A stretch of DNA of 44,411 nucleotides from Eubacteriales bacterium (GTDB taxonomy: Bacteria > Bacillota > Clostridia > Oscillospirales > Oscillospiraceae). Made by a program: the position numbers and the translations under genes. The stretch is from the NCBI GenBank assembly GCA_030539285.1, contig JAUNSH010000008.1, positions 1-44,411 on the forward strand, in the 5' to 3' direction. How positions within the stretch are numbered: position 1 is the first letter of the stretch; each line of letters begins with the position of its first letter. The notes below the pieces were generated by a model. The model worked only from the letters and a program-made list of their open reading frames with translations. It was not told the DNA's origin and ran no database searches. Of this stretch, positions 21,778 to 30,522 are shown piece after piece.

Positions 21778-23292
21778 CTATACCGCCACAGCATTATCCA
21801 GCTGTTCCATTGTCGTGATTTTCTCGCCGCACCACTCCGGCAGATTGGCTCTGACCATAGCCTCTGCCAGCGGCGGGCATACCGCATTGCCGCATCGGGC
21901 GACCTGCTTTGTTTTCCCATAGGCGTTGCCCATGTAGTCATGGTCGATGATGTAGTCCGGCGGAAATCCCATAGCGTTGTACAGTTCCCGTGGCGTCAGC
22001 ATCCGCAGGGTGATGTCCGCGATGTAGTAGTACGCGCCGCCTATCAGCAGTAGAATCACTTCATCATCCGCAAGATGATAACCGCAATGCCGGTTCAGAA
22101 GCTCCCGGATTTCCGGCCAGTGTCCGAAGGCGCCGCCGGATTTTACCAGAACCGCGCTGCATTCTGCGAACTCTCCCGCACTGGAAGTGATGGTACGAAG
22201 CGGTGCCGTCACACGCTGTCCGATATCCTGACCCTTGAACTCTACGATGTGCGCCGCTGTCAGCGCTTCTCTGTCATGGGCCGTCACCGTGTGCATCGGT
22301 TCCGAAATATCCAGCGGAACACCGTTCCCGTAATACTCCACCAGATTGGCACAGGTCAGGCCGTAGCGGTTGGAAGCGTCCACGGTGTTGATTGGAGCGC
22401 CAAGCCCTGCCGCCCGGACATTCTCCGTCTGCTCTGTGTGGTACTGAATCAGGTTCGCGGCATTCCTGGAAACGATAAACGGCTTCCCACTTCGGATTGT
22501 GAACTTGTCCACGCCCCGTATTACCCGGCGCATGGTGTTCTCCGCCAGGGGCCTCACCACCTTCCCACCGTACTGCTCCATGATTTTCTGCTTGCTCTCA
22601 AAAATGGAGTATCCGGGTATCGTCCAGTCGATGATCTCCGCAGCAGACCGCCATGGCAGGCACTTCCCGGACTTGACTTCCTCGCTGTCCCGTGGGGCGT
22701 GTGTCCGCTCAGGCCATCGGTTAGGCTTTCCGTCGCACCGGGCCACCAGCACGAACCGCTTCCGGGTGGTGGGAGCGCCGTAGTCCGCCGCCACCAGCTC
22801 CCGGTGGTCGATGGTATATCCCAGATCAGAAAGCTGTTGTTTCCACTTTCGGAAGGTCTGCCCTGCCTTGGATTTCACAGGCTTTCCCTTTCGCACAGGC
22901 CCCCAGGTCTGGAACTCCTCTACATTTTCCAGCATGATGACCCGTGGGCGAACCAGCGCCGCCCACCGAAGGACAATCCACGCAAGTCCCCGGATATTCC
23001 GGTCAACCAGCGCGGCCCCCTTGGCCTTGGAAAAATGCTTGCAGTCCGGGGAGAACCATGCCAGACCAACAGGACGGCCCCGGCAGACCGCCACAGGGTC
23101 AACGTCCCACACAGAAGCCTGCAAATGCTCCGTATAGGGGTGGTTCGTCTTGTGGAGCAGGATTGCATCCGGGTCATGGTTGATAGCAATCGCCACCGGC
23201 CTGCCTGCGGCAAGCTCAATCCCCGTAGACGCCCCGCCTCCCCCGGCGAAATTGTCCACAATGATCTCATCAAAAATATCTATCTGGCTCAT
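21778..23292 (-). CDS. DNA (cytosine-5) methyltransferase
   Basis: The 504-aa protein is a C5-type enzyme. Motif I is DNFAGGGGASTGIELAAG (residues 15-32), motif IV is LAWFSPDCKHFSKAKG with the catalytic Cys in S-P-D-C rather than the common P-P-C, motif VI is MLENVEEF, and motif VIII is TTRKRFVLVA. The C-terminal end has RMLTPRELYNAMGFPPDY and GNAVCPPLAEAM (motifs IX-X). It overlaps the adenine/cytosine-N methylase gene by 4 bp (ATGA). Phage methylases usually protect phage DNA from host restriction; no partner nuclease is seen. The target sequence cannot be read from the protein. Confidence 0.92.
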   Translation of the reverse strand: MSQIDIFDEIIVDNFAGGGGASTGIELAAGRPVAIAINHDPDAILLHKTNHPYTEHLQASVWDVDPVAVCRGRPVGLAWFSPDCKHFSKAKGAALVDRNIRGLAWIVLRWAALVRPRVIMLENVEEFQTWGPVRKGKPVKSKAGQTFRKWKQQLSDLGYTIDHRELVAADYGAPTTRKRFVLVARCDGKPNRWPERTHAPRDSEEVKSGKCLPWRSAAEIIDWTIPGYSIFESKQKIMEQYGGKVVRPLAENTMRRVIRGVDKFTIRSGKPFIVSRNAANLIQYHTEQTENVRAAGLGAPINTVDASNRYGLTCANLVEYYGNGVPLDISEPMHTVTAHDREALTAAHIVEFKGQDIGQRVTAPLRTITSSAGEFAECSAVLVKSGGAFGHWPEIRELLNRHCGYHLADDEVILLLIGGAYYYIADITLRMLTPRELYNAMGFPPDYIIDHDYMGNAYGKTKQVARCGNAVCPPLAEAMVRANLPEWCGEKITTMEQLDNAVAV

Positions 23293-24221
23293 ACACACTC
23301 CATCAGATCAAACAAGCTGGTCTGCTCCGTATTTCCTTCCGTCGCCTGTTTTTCTGCTTTCCGGCAATTCTCCACGGCCAGATTGAAATAGCTTTCCTTC
23401 AGCTCGATTCCGATATGCCGCCGCCCCATGAGCAGGGACTGATATCCAGTAGAGCCAATCCCATCGAAGGGGTCTAGAACAATATCGCCGGGGTTGCTCC
23501 ACAGCTCCACACACCGCTCAATCACAGGAAGCTGTAGCGGGCAGATATGCCGCTCGTCCTTTTCTTCTCTGGCAGCAGTCCGATTCAGCGTGTCGCTCTG
23601 GTTGATATCCCACCAGGTAGGACTGGCGTATTCTTCCCAGATGGGAGAAGCTACCTTCTGCCAGTGTGAAACGGGATAGCTTTCATCTGTATGCGTGACC
23701 CGCTCCGGGTTTTCACCCGGCTTTCGGAATGTCACCACATAATCCGGGATCCCCTGACGGCTCATACAGGAATCCTTCTTGATTTGTTTGTGCAGCAGTC
23801 CAAGCGCTTTTGTCCGCTGCATGGCGGTGACCGGGTTCTTCCAGATGCAGACCTCGGAATGGTAGATAAATCCAAGTGCCTGCATCCATCGGATCACGTC
23901 TCCACGGAAGTCCCGGATTCCGATGTACCCATCCCGTTCCTTGCTTGTAGGAAGGTTCATGCAGTGGATGCTTACATTTCGCCCGGGCATCATTACCCGG
24001 AACCACTCCCTGCCAAGGAACATATACTGCTCTGCAAATTCCTCATAGGATCGGCAGTTGCCCATGTCCCGGTCGCTGTTTGAGTAGGTGTACAGGCTTG
24101 CAAACGGAATAGAAGTAACGCTGTAATGGATGCTGTTGTCCGGGATACCTTTCAGCACCTCGCAGCTGTCACCGTGATAAATGGCGAAGTTCTTTCCGAT
24201 CGCCTGATTCAATACTTTCAT
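23289..24221 (-). CDS. DNA methyltransferase, N4-cytosine/N6-adenine type
   Basis: The 310-aa protein has the beta-class order. The catalytic motif IV comes early, as HYSVTSIPFASLYTYSNSDR (a variant of S/D-P-P-Y/F: S-I-P-F). Motif I comes late, as LDPFDGIGSTGYQSLLMGRR with the following IGIELKESYFNLA. It transfers methyl groups from SAM to an exocyclic amino group. I place the start at 24221, after AAGGAGCGAGTC, where ATG overlaps the helicase stop (ATGA). It is tandem with a C5 methyltransferase, so the phage probably modifies two kinds of sites. Confidence 0.88.
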   Translation of the reverse strand: MKVLNQAIGKNFAIYHGDSCEVLKGIPDNSIHYSVTSIPFASLYTYSNSDRDMGNCRSYEEFAEQYMFLGREWFRVMMPGRNVSIHCMNLPTSKERDGYIGIRDFRGDVIRWMQALGFIYHSEVCIWKNPVTAMQRTKALGLLHKQIKKDSCMSRQGIPDYVVTFRKPGENPERVTHTDESYPVSHWQKVASPIWEEYASPTWWDINQSDTLNRTAAREEKDERHICPLQLPVIERCVELWSNPGDIVLDPFDGIGSTGYQSLLMGRRHIGIELKESYFNLAVENCRKAEKQATEGNTEQTSLFDLMECV

Positions 24222-25606
24222 GACTCGCTCCTTAACCACGAAGGAATCAGCATATCCACCTGCGGATCGTAAGGAATCACGATTCTTACCGTTCCCCGGA
24301 TATCCTGTTCCAGAATCTCTTTTGTGTGCTGTACCATGTTTTTCTTCATGAGTTCCGCCTGCGCTTCCTTGCGCTCAATATTGCCCTTCACGGCTCCCTC
24401 TGCGGCGGAAGTGACGATATGTACATGAACGGAATGATTTTGACCGAACCTGTAGCACCGCCGTATAGCCTGATACATGGCTTCATAGCTGTCTGACAAT
24501 CCAACGAAAATCATGTTATGGCAGTTCTGCCAGTTCATTCCGAATCCCGCGATGGATGGTTTCGTTACCAGATACCGCACGGAACCATCCGCAAATCCAC
24601 GCAGGGATTTTGCCTTATCGTCCGGCTTGTCGCTCCCGCGCACCTCAACAGCGCCCGGAATCAGGCTTGTGAGCAAAGCGCTTTCATCGTTCAGGTCGCA
24701 CCAGATAACCCACTGCTCTTCCGGCTCCGAAGAAACAATCTCCGCTGCCTTTTCACAGCGTTCACGAAGGCTCATGCGTCTTGCGTCCCTGCGCTCTGTG
24801 AGCGTCTTGGCAACCCACCCGAACAGGCTATCGTCCATGGATGTGCTTGCTTCCACAAGATGCTCGTGCATTACCAGCTCCGGGAGAATATAGCCATCAT
24901 TCGGATACCCAAGATCACCGGGGCAAGTCAGCACAACCGCCCAGGTTGCCACCCACTCCCAGAACCGATCCTCCGCGTGACCTTTCAGCCGCCACTTGCT
25001 GGTATCGGAACCGTCATGGGTGAAGTATGTTGCCAGCATCTCCGTCCGGCTCATAATCCCGAGAAACTCCACCTGATTGCCAAGCTCCATGTAGTCGTTC
25101 GGGGAAGGCGTAGCCGTGCAGGACAGTCTATACGGTACATTTCGGAACATCTCAATGATCTGCGTTCTGACCTTTCCCATGCAGTTTTTCAGAATGCTGG
25201 ATTCATCCAGAACCACACCGCCGAAGGAATCCGGGTCGAAATGATCCAGCATTTCGTAGTTCGTGATATTGATTCCCGGCTGTACATCTTTCTGCGTGCG
25301 GCACAGTGCTGCCGTATACCCGAATTTCTCCGCTTCCCGCTTTGTCTGCTCTCCAACGGTCAGCGGGGCGACAATCAGAGATGGCATCCCGGTGTGTTCG
25401 CACACGGCTTTACAGAACTCCAACTGCTGAATTGTTTTCCCGTTTCCGCAGTCCTCGAAAAGAGCGGCCCTGCCTTTACGAAGTGCCCATCGGGTAATAT
25501 CCTTCTGCCATTCAAACATCATGGGATTCATCCGATCTTTCGGCATTTCAAACCCGCACGCCGGAGGAATCCGCTGCTTGCTGTGTAAAAAATCATCGTA
25601 GTTCAT
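24218..25606 (-). CDS. SNF2/DEAD-type DNA helicase
   Basis: The 462-aa protein has superfamily 2 motifs: ALFEDCGNGKTIQQLEFCKA (Walker A variant GNGKT), MPSLIVAPLTVGEQTKREAE (motif Ia), FGGVVLDESSILKNCMGKVR (motif II, DESS), YRLSCTATPSPNDYMELGNQ (motif III), and MYQAIRRCYRFGQNHSVHVH (motif VI with R-x-G-Q, as in SNF2-like proteins). It is likely involved in phage DNA replication or recombination. The ATG (MNYDDFLHSK) overlaps the stop region of the upstream gene; an earlier in-frame ATG at 25621 is possible. Confidence 0.9.
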   Translation of the reverse strand: MNYDDFLHSKQRIPPACGFEMPKDRMNPMMFEWQKDITRWALRKGRAALFEDCGNGKTIQQLEFCKAVCEHTGMPSLIVAPLTVGEQTKREAEKFGYTAALCRTQKDVQPGINITNYEMLDHFDPDSFGGVVLDESSILKNCMGKVRTQIIEMFRNVPYRLSCTATPSPNDYMELGNQVEFLGIMSRTEMLATYFTHDGSDTSKWRLKGHAEDRFWEWVATWAVVLTCPGDLGYPNDGYILPELVMHEHLVEASTSMDDSLFGWVAKTLTERRDARRMSLRERCEKAAEIVSSEPEEQWVIWCDLNDESALLTSLIPGAVEVRGSDKPDDKAKSLRGFADGSVRYLVTKPSIAGFGMNWQNCHNMIFVGLSDSYEAMYQAIRRCYRFGQNHSVHVHIVTSAAEGAVKGNIERKEAQAELMKKNMVQHTKEILEQDIRGTVRIVIPYDPQVDMLIPSWLRSES

Positions 25607-25607
25607 G

Positions 25608-25922
25608 TTAATCCATCCCATCTAATACCGCCACCAGCCGGTTTGCGTTCTCTATTGTCGGATTCTTTTTGTACTCGGCCCGGGCAAGGTCTGTTTTGAT
25701 CAGCACCTGCGCCCAGTGATTCCCCATTTCCCAGTTCTGCTTGTATCCGCGGTAATCGTCCAGATACGCTTTCTTCTCCATCACCGCGGTCTCCTTGTCA
25801 ATTTTTCCGTTCCGAAAGCGGTCGTACAGATCACGGAGAAAAACGTAGAGAATCTGATCCGGGTAATCCAGTCCCTTAGGCATTTCCTCGCCCCGGATCG
25901 CCGCCTGCTCATAGGGGAGCAC
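25608..25922 (-). CDS. hypothetical phage protein (104 aa)
   Basis: The protein reads VLPYEQAAIRGEEMPKGLDY, then YPDQILYVFLRDLYDRFRNG and ENANRLVAVLDGMD. It belongs to a class of small helical proteins that accompany VRR-NUC and helicase genes in clostridial phages (the LRxLYxxFRxGxIxxExA pattern), with unknown role. I choose the GTG at 25922, whose GTG shares bases with the TAG of the nuclease gene (TAGTG), preceded by GCGGAG. A longer frame upstream would overlap the nuclease gene fully. Confidence 0.6.
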   Translation of the reverse strand: MLPYEQAAIRGEEMPKGLDYPDQILYVFLRDLYDRFRNGKIDKETAVMEKKAYLDDYRGYKQNWEMGNHWAQVLIKTDLARAEYKKNPTIENANRLVAVLDGMD

Positions 25923-26302
25923 TACTCCGCTTGACTGTTCAGATTTAGGTACCACAGCAAGGCCTCCTTTCCGGCTTCCCAGCCTTTGCAGATCACACAG
26001 GCATAGCCGTTTTCCGTCAGCTGCTCCTTCCACCATTTTTGGTCGTCGGAGACAACGCCGCCGGATGTCCGCTTCATTTCGATGTACAGCCCGTGATACC
26101 GCCCACGGGCTACCGGCAGGCACAGGTCAGGAACACCCCGCTTGACGCCCATCTGCTTCAGGATCGCCGCCTGCCGTTTGTCTGACCGCTCGTTTGGAAT
26201 GTGGTACAGGAATTTAAGGCTCGGGTACTGCCGACGTACAGAGGGCTGCTGGCCCCACTGCATGAGCCATATCTGCTCCTGGGTTTCGGTTGGAACCGTC
26301 AA
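25922..26302 (-). CDS. VRR-NUC domain nuclease
   Basis: The 126-aa protein is a stand-alone VRR-NUC (PD-(D/E)XK superfamily) nuclease: YPSLKFLYHIPNERSDKRQA at the start, then GVKRGVPDLCLPVARGRYHG (catalytic Asp in G-V-P-D), LYIEMKRTSGGVVSDDQKWW (catalytic E-x-K), and ALLWYL. Family members resolve branched DNA (as in FAN1). Together with two helicases it makes a replication/recombination module. Its start overlaps the DEAD helicase stop by 4 bp and its stop overlaps the next start. Confidence 0.9.
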   Translation of the reverse strand: MTVPTETQEQIWLMQWGQQPSVRRQYPSLKFLYHIPNERSDKRQAAILKQMGVKRGVPDLCLPVARGRYHGLYIEMKRTSGGVVSDDQKWWKEQLTENGYACVICKGWEAGKEALLWYLNLNSQAE

Positions 26303-27822
26303 TGGCTCACCTTCTTTCCGTTCAGCACCCGATTCAGAATGCAGCTGGCCTGCATCCTTGTGAGCGCCCCGGTGTCAATGTCCAGCTTTCGCCGCTGGAT
26401 CATGCGAATCTGGCTCTCTGTGGCCGGTTTATCGCCCCACCGCTTCGCAATCTCCAGATCCCAGATACGGCGCTGCTCCGGGTAGCAGGTTTCCAGCATC
26501 CTGTACGCCCGGTCAAGGGCCTGCTGGTAGTGCATGGTTTCCCCGGAAACGCAGACATTGCCAAGCGCGTCAGGGCACGGTATCATGACCTTCTTCCTGT
26601 CCGGCAGGGAGCACACCAGAGAACCGTCCGGCATTTTGAAGTAGTTCACATTGTGGGTTTCGTATTTCATGCTTTTTGCCCACAGGTCAACCACCTGCAC
26701 GTTCCGAATCCAGCTTTCCGGGCAGTCCGCAGCCATAGCGGCCCGCTCAGGCAGCTCGAACAGCGGCCCCTGAACCTCCTGCCGACGCTTCGCCGGGATA
26801 TCGACCATGTCAACGCCCAGCAGGGACGGAGCCGTGCAGAGACTGGCTTTCCCGGTCACGCCGACGCAGTCAATCAGGATCAGCCGTTCCTTCTCCGGGT
26901 GCGGACGCAGGCCCCGGCCTACCATCTGGCTGTACAGGCTGTCCGACTTCGTAGGGCGCGCCACAATGACCGTCTCCACCAGCGGAATATCCGTGCCCTC
27001 GGTGAACACCATGACGTTGACGATACAGGGAATCTCCCGGTTGGAAAAGCGGCGGATGATCTCGGCCCGGTCTTTGGTTTTCCCCGTCACCACCACCGCG
27101 CCAGGAATGCGCTTCGCGATTTCCTCCGCCTGATGGACGGATACGGCAAAGATCAGTGTTGCACCCTTTGCGTGCTCACGGTAGGCCTGAGCAACGGCAT
27201 CCGCTGTGCCGTCCATGGCTTCGTCCAGCTCCCCGGGGGCATAGTCGCCGTTTCGGACGGTTACCCCGGTCAGGTCGTAGCCGATATCCACGCGGAGGCA
27301 GTAGATATCGCACAGGAAACCATTTTCGATTGCCCAGCGCAGGTCACGCTGGAAGATGATCTCGGAATACACATCATCCAGCCTTGCCTTGTCTCCACGG
27401 TTTGGGGTAACGGTGAAGCCGATGTGCTTTTCCGGGGCGAAGTGACGATAGATCGCTTTGTAGGTACCGGCGGCAGCGTGGTGGGCTTCGTCGGTGATGA
27501 TCAGATTGAATTCCTCCGGGTCAAATCGGTCAAGCCGCCTGACAAGGGATTGGACGGAAGCAATGACCACATCCTCCCCGTGGCTGTGCTCTGCCGCGAT
27601 TTCAAAGCCAACCGGGCAGTCGTAGTATCTGGCAGGCTGCCGCACCAGCTCCTCCCGGTGGGCCAGCACCAGCACCCGCCCGTCTCTTGGAATGTGGGTG
27701 AAGGTCGCGGTCTTGCCGCAGCCGGTTGGCATCTGCACCAGATAGGAACCCGGCGGCATGGACTGTATCTTGGCGATACATTCTTGTTGGTAATCTCGTA
27801 ATTGGATAGATTTAGTCATCAC
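26299..27822 (-). CDS. DEAD/DEAH box helicase (ResIII/UvsW-like)
   Basis: The 507-aa protein carries SF2 motifs: RDYQQECIAKIQSMPPGSYL (Q-type motif), LVQMPTGCGKTATFTHIPRD (Walker A), FNLIITDEAHHAAAGTYKAI (DEAH), KHIGFTVTPNRGDKARLDDV (motif III), GTDIPLVETVIVARPTKSDS and YSQMVGRGLRPHPEKERLIL (motif VI, Q-x-x-G-R-x-x-R). The C-terminal part is less conserved. Phage enzymes of this type remodel forks or recombination intermediates. It sits just past two small genes and the repeat cluster of the candidate origin. Confidence 0.9.
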   Translation of the reverse strand: MMTKSIQLRDYQQECIAKIQSMPPGSYLVQMPTGCGKTATFTHIPRDGRVLVLAHREELVRQPARYYDCPVGFEIAAEHSHGEDVVIASVQSLVRRLDRFDPEEFNLIITDEAHHAAAGTYKAIYRHFAPEKHIGFTVTPNRGDKARLDDVYSEIIFQRDLRWAIENGFLCDIYCLRVDIGYDLTGVTVRNGDYAPGELDEAMDGTADAVAQAYREHAKGATLIFAVSVHQAEEIAKRIPGAVVVTGKTKDRAEIIRRFSNREIPCIVNVMVFTEGTDIPLVETVIVARPTKSDSLYSQMVGRGLRPHPEKERLILIDCVGVTGKASLCTAPSLLGVDMVDIPAKRRQEVQGPLFELPERAAMAADCPESWIRNVQVVDLWAKSMKYETHNVNYFKMPDGSLVCSLPDRKKVMIPCPDALGNVCVSGETMHYQQALDRAYRMLETCYPEQRRIWDLEIAKRWGDKPATESQIRMIQRRKLDIDTGALTRMQASCILNRVLNGKKVSH

Positions 27823-28027
27823 AAATCACATCTGTTGTAAGGATAGAGAAAATATTTCTCTTTGGAACATACATTGACCGAAACATGGGGAGGTTCAGCT
27901 CCACCAGATCGTTTTGGCCAGCCTTTGCATAACGTTCAAGCAAATCATATTCACTATGTTCGCACGGTTCGGAGTGGTCGACCTTTACCCCATTGGTCAA
28001 TGTGATTTCGTATACTTGAATTGGCAT
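27812..28027 (-). CDS. hypothetical protein (71 aa)
   Basis: I do not recognise the family. It starts MPIQVYEITLTNGVKVDHSE and contains LPMFRSMYVPKRNIFSILTT, a beta-strand-rich mini protein. It overlaps the helicase gene by 11 bp, which supports it being translated. It lies in the early operon downstream of the candidate origin. Confidence 0.5.
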   Translation of the reverse strand: MPIQVYEITLTNGVKVDHSEPCEHSEYDLLERYAKAGQNDLVELNLPMFRSMYVPKRNIFSILTTDVICDD

Positions 28028-28034
28028 TTCTTTA

Positions 28035-28247
28035 TCACTCCATAAGTTTTCGAATGTCAGAAAGGAGTAGTCTTAATTTTCCAGACATTTTGTAAGCTTC
28101 CCACAACTTAGCAGCCTTTGCATCTTCAATAACAGTCAGCGAACATTTGGTGTTCGTACAGGCATCACAGTAATAACCGCAATCAGTAGTACAATAAACG
28201 TCTCGTTTCTCCATATCGGACTTGATTTTGCAAATCTTGTTTTCCAT
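28035..28247 (-). CDS. small cysteine-containing protein (70 aa)
   Basis: The protein reads MENKICKIKSDMEKRDVYCT, then TDCGYYCDACTNTKCSLTVI, with four cysteines in C-x3-C-x2-C-x4-C spacing that could bind one metal ion, followed by a helical tail (AKLWEAYKMSGKLRLLLSDI). AGGAGGAAATTTT precedes the ATG. It is the first gene after the repeat cluster at 28282-28597. Function unknown; a role with the origin would be speculation. Confidence 0.5.
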   Translation of the reverse strand: MENKICKIKSDMEKRDVYCTTDCGYYCDACTNTKCSLTVIEDAKAAKLWEAYKMSGKLRLLLSDIRKLME

Positions 28248-28281
28248 AAAATTTCCTCCTGTTTATTGCTGTGCGGAACTT

Positions 28282-28597
28282 GAGGAACAGGTGAGGTACT
28301 GTAAGTTCCTCAAAATTCCAACGTGAATAGTTGATAATTTTTGGTTTATTGTTCGTAAAATCAGATATTTGCAGATTCAATAATTATTCATTTTTTTAAC
28401 GAGGAACTGAGGAACCATTTCGCGCATTTTTCTATATAGGGAGAAATACATACCGTTTCTAGATACTCTTTTATTTCCTTATATAGTGTTGTTTTTGGAG
28501 TTCCTCAGGTTCCTCGGTTCCTCAAACGCAAATAGTCGTTGCGCCGCAACATCTTTTGTGAGGAACTTATGAGGAACTTAGTACCTCATTGAGGAAC
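28282..28597. repeat. cluster of ten TGAGGAAC-type repeats; candidate phage replication origin
   Basis: This 350-bp gap without a gene holds ten exact copies of GAGGAAC or its complement, at 28282, 28305 (rc), 28401, 28409, 28500 (rc), 28509 (rc), 28517 (rc), 28560, 28571 and 28591. In eight of the ten the preceding base is T (TGAGGAAC). About 0.04 copies would be expected by chance. Between the groups are AT-rich stretches (28312-28400, 28416-28499) suited to strand opening. It lies beside the DUF927 ATPase, near SSB and helicase genes. Iteron-type origin is the best reading; a regulatory array is an alternative. Confidence 0.6.
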
Positions 28598-28598
28598 A

Positions 28599-30488
28599 TC
28601 AAAGCGGGTTGCCGTCAAATTCTGAGTATTCATCGTCAGAAGCAAGCGTCAACACGACGCATTCCGTCAGAACACCACCCAAACGCTTGCACTTCGTATA
28701 GCCCTTCTTCTTTGTTTCGATCAGGCAGTTCGATTTCAGATAACTAAGTGTAGCAGAGCTTGAAAATCCGGCATCGGAAACAGCCTTATTGAACACTCCC
28801 CGGTTGATATAGGCCCGGCTTCCTTCCAGAACCCCGTACACGTCGCAGTTTGGCACGAACTCCCCGGAATAGAAGTGGTTCACATTCGCCGCTACCCAGT
28901 CGCACAGCCAGTCGTATGCCCGCCTGCCGGCGGAAACGGAATCGTTGGACGCAAGGAACCTGGCAATCTCGTCAACGGTCAGAATCGTTTCCTCGTCTTC
29001 GAAAATCCACATACAGGCAAAGAAGTCCGCCGTCAGGATGGCAGCGGCTGCCATGGCCTGCTTCTCCGTGGAATCGCCCTGCCGAAGGTCTTTGAAGTTC
29101 TCGTTGTAAATCTGCCGAACCATTTCCTGCATGTCATTGGATTCATACAGCTTCCTGACGAATATCTGCCCGGCGAAACCGTAGTTTTGTTTCAGGGCAT
29201 TGGAAATCCGCTGCCCGTCCCTGATCACCGCATCCCCGGCGGTACACTCGATGTCAATGACACGGTTCACAGCGCCAGCGCCTGCGGAGTTTCCGAAAAT
29301 CGGAGATTCCCCGGTGGTCAGGAAGCAGCATGACCATGTTGGTGTCATCTCAATGCCGCCGGTGCGCTTTCCTCTGGCACGGCCTACGCCCTGTGCCAGC
29401 TGGTACACGTCAAAGCTGGAGCGCCCGTGGCTGTCTTTGGTAAGCTGCAGCTCGTCGATGCACAGCGGCAGTTGGTTCAGGAATGCGGCCGTCCGCTCCT
29501 GACCAACCTGGGTTGCGTTGAAGGTCTGCACAAAGCTTCCAAGGGCCGGGTTGCCCCACACGGAAGCCGCCGCCATCAGCGCCACGGTTTTGCCGGTGCC
29601 GGAATCCACGCCCCACAGGTGGACGAAAAACGGAAGCGCACCGACGATGGACAGGATCGGGGAGGCAAAGCTGGCGGCTATCATGATCTTCGCCGTGACG
29701 GACATCCTCCGGCACTCCATGATGGTGTCGTACCAGCAGGTTATTGAGCCGTATGAACGGATGGTATCGTACAGGTGCTTAAAGGAGGCGTCCCCGTCGA
29801 ATACAAGCCCGTCCACATAGGGGGAAAAGCCTTCCCCTGGTATGTAGCCAAGCCGCCCGATGGATTTGCTCTCCGGGATCAGGTCGTAGTTCAGGTTCTC
29901 CATATCGTTCAGGTAGTCCACCAGCGTTGATGCCGTGGAGCTGGTGACCGAAATGCCCTGTGAGGACAGTGCCGTAATGGATCGGGCGGTGGAAATCACG
30001 TCCTTCCCGACGATTGTGGTCAGCCACTTCTTGTCCTTCCCGGAGCGCTTGTAGGCAAGCTTCACTTTTACCTCGTCGGTGTCAATGTTCACCAGCCGCT
30101 CCACCGGCATGATCGGGTGGGCGCAGGCATACTCCCGTCCGCCCATGGGCGTTTCCCGATAGATACCCCAGTCCGTGGATTCCCAGATACCGCAGTTCAG
30201 CTCCATGGCCTGACCGTCAAATTCCGTCTGGTTCGGAACCAGATTCTTTCTGCGCTCCGACTGCTGCGCCTCCATGAAGCGTTTGAGCATATCCATGAAG
30301 CCAACGAACTTCACTTCCTTCGCCCTGGCCTTCATTTTCAAAACCGCCGTCTGAAACAGGAATGGTGAGCCGTGCAGATCGTAAAGCCTCTCATAGGGCG
30401 TTGCGGTCAGGAAATCGTCATAGCTGTATTCATACTTTTCCGGCAGAAACACCAGCTCCGGGTTTTTTGCCTCGTCCTCTGAAAGCAT
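28599..30488 (-). CDS. DUF927 domain ATPase (phage replication helicase-like)
   Basis: The 629-aa protein has an N-terminal region of about 230 residues, then the DUF927 core: LSIVGALPFFVHLWGVDSGT with GVDSGTGKT as Walker A (near residue 292-300), NATQVGQERTAAFLNQLPLC leading to LCIDELQLTK (Walker B), and SCCFLTTGESPIFGNSAGAG with sensor-type residues. DUF927 proteins are AAA+-like and take the place of replicative helicases or primase-helicases in many Firmicutes phages. The C-terminal ~100 residues (AVSDAGFSSSATLSYLKSNC) look like a winged helix, so it could bind DNA at the repeat cluster that starts 2 bp past its stop. Confidence 0.85.
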   Translation of the reverse strand: MLSEDEAKNPELVFLPEKYEYSYDDFLTATPYERLYDLHGSPFLFQTAVLKMKARAKEVKFVGFMDMLKRFMEAQQSERRKNLVPNQTEFDGQAMELNCGIWESTDWGIYRETPMGGREYACAHPIMPVERLVNIDTDEVKVKLAYKRSGKDKKWLTTIVGKDVISTARSITALSSQGISVTSSTASTLVDYLNDMENLNYDLIPESKSIGRLGYIPGEGFSPYVDGLVFDGDASFKHLYDTIRSYGSITCWYDTIMECRRMSVTAKIMIAASFASPILSIVGALPFFVHLWGVDSGTGKTVALMAAASVWGNPALGSFVQTFNATQVGQERTAAFLNQLPLCIDELQLTKDSHGRSSFDVYQLAQGVGRARGKRTGGIEMTPTWSCCFLTTGESPIFGNSAGAGAVNRVIDIECTAGDAVIRDGQRISNALKQNYGFAGQIFVRKLYESNDMQEMVRQIYNENFKDLRQGDSTEKQAMAAAAILTADFFACMWIFEDEETILTVDEIARFLASNDSVSAGRRAYDWLCDWVAANVNHFYSGEFVPNCDVYGVLEGSRAYINRGVFNKAVSDAGFSSSATLSYLKSNCLIETKKKGYTKCKRLGGVLTECVVLTLASDDEYSEFDGNPL

Positions 30489-30522
30489 CGCATCACTTCC
30501 TTTCCGCTAATATTCGGTAAAC

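Noticed and set aside
28250-28598. The repeat cluster as a CRISPR array
   Set aside because: The repeats are only 7-8 bp, in both orientations and at uneven spacing, with no spacers of constant length and no cas genes.
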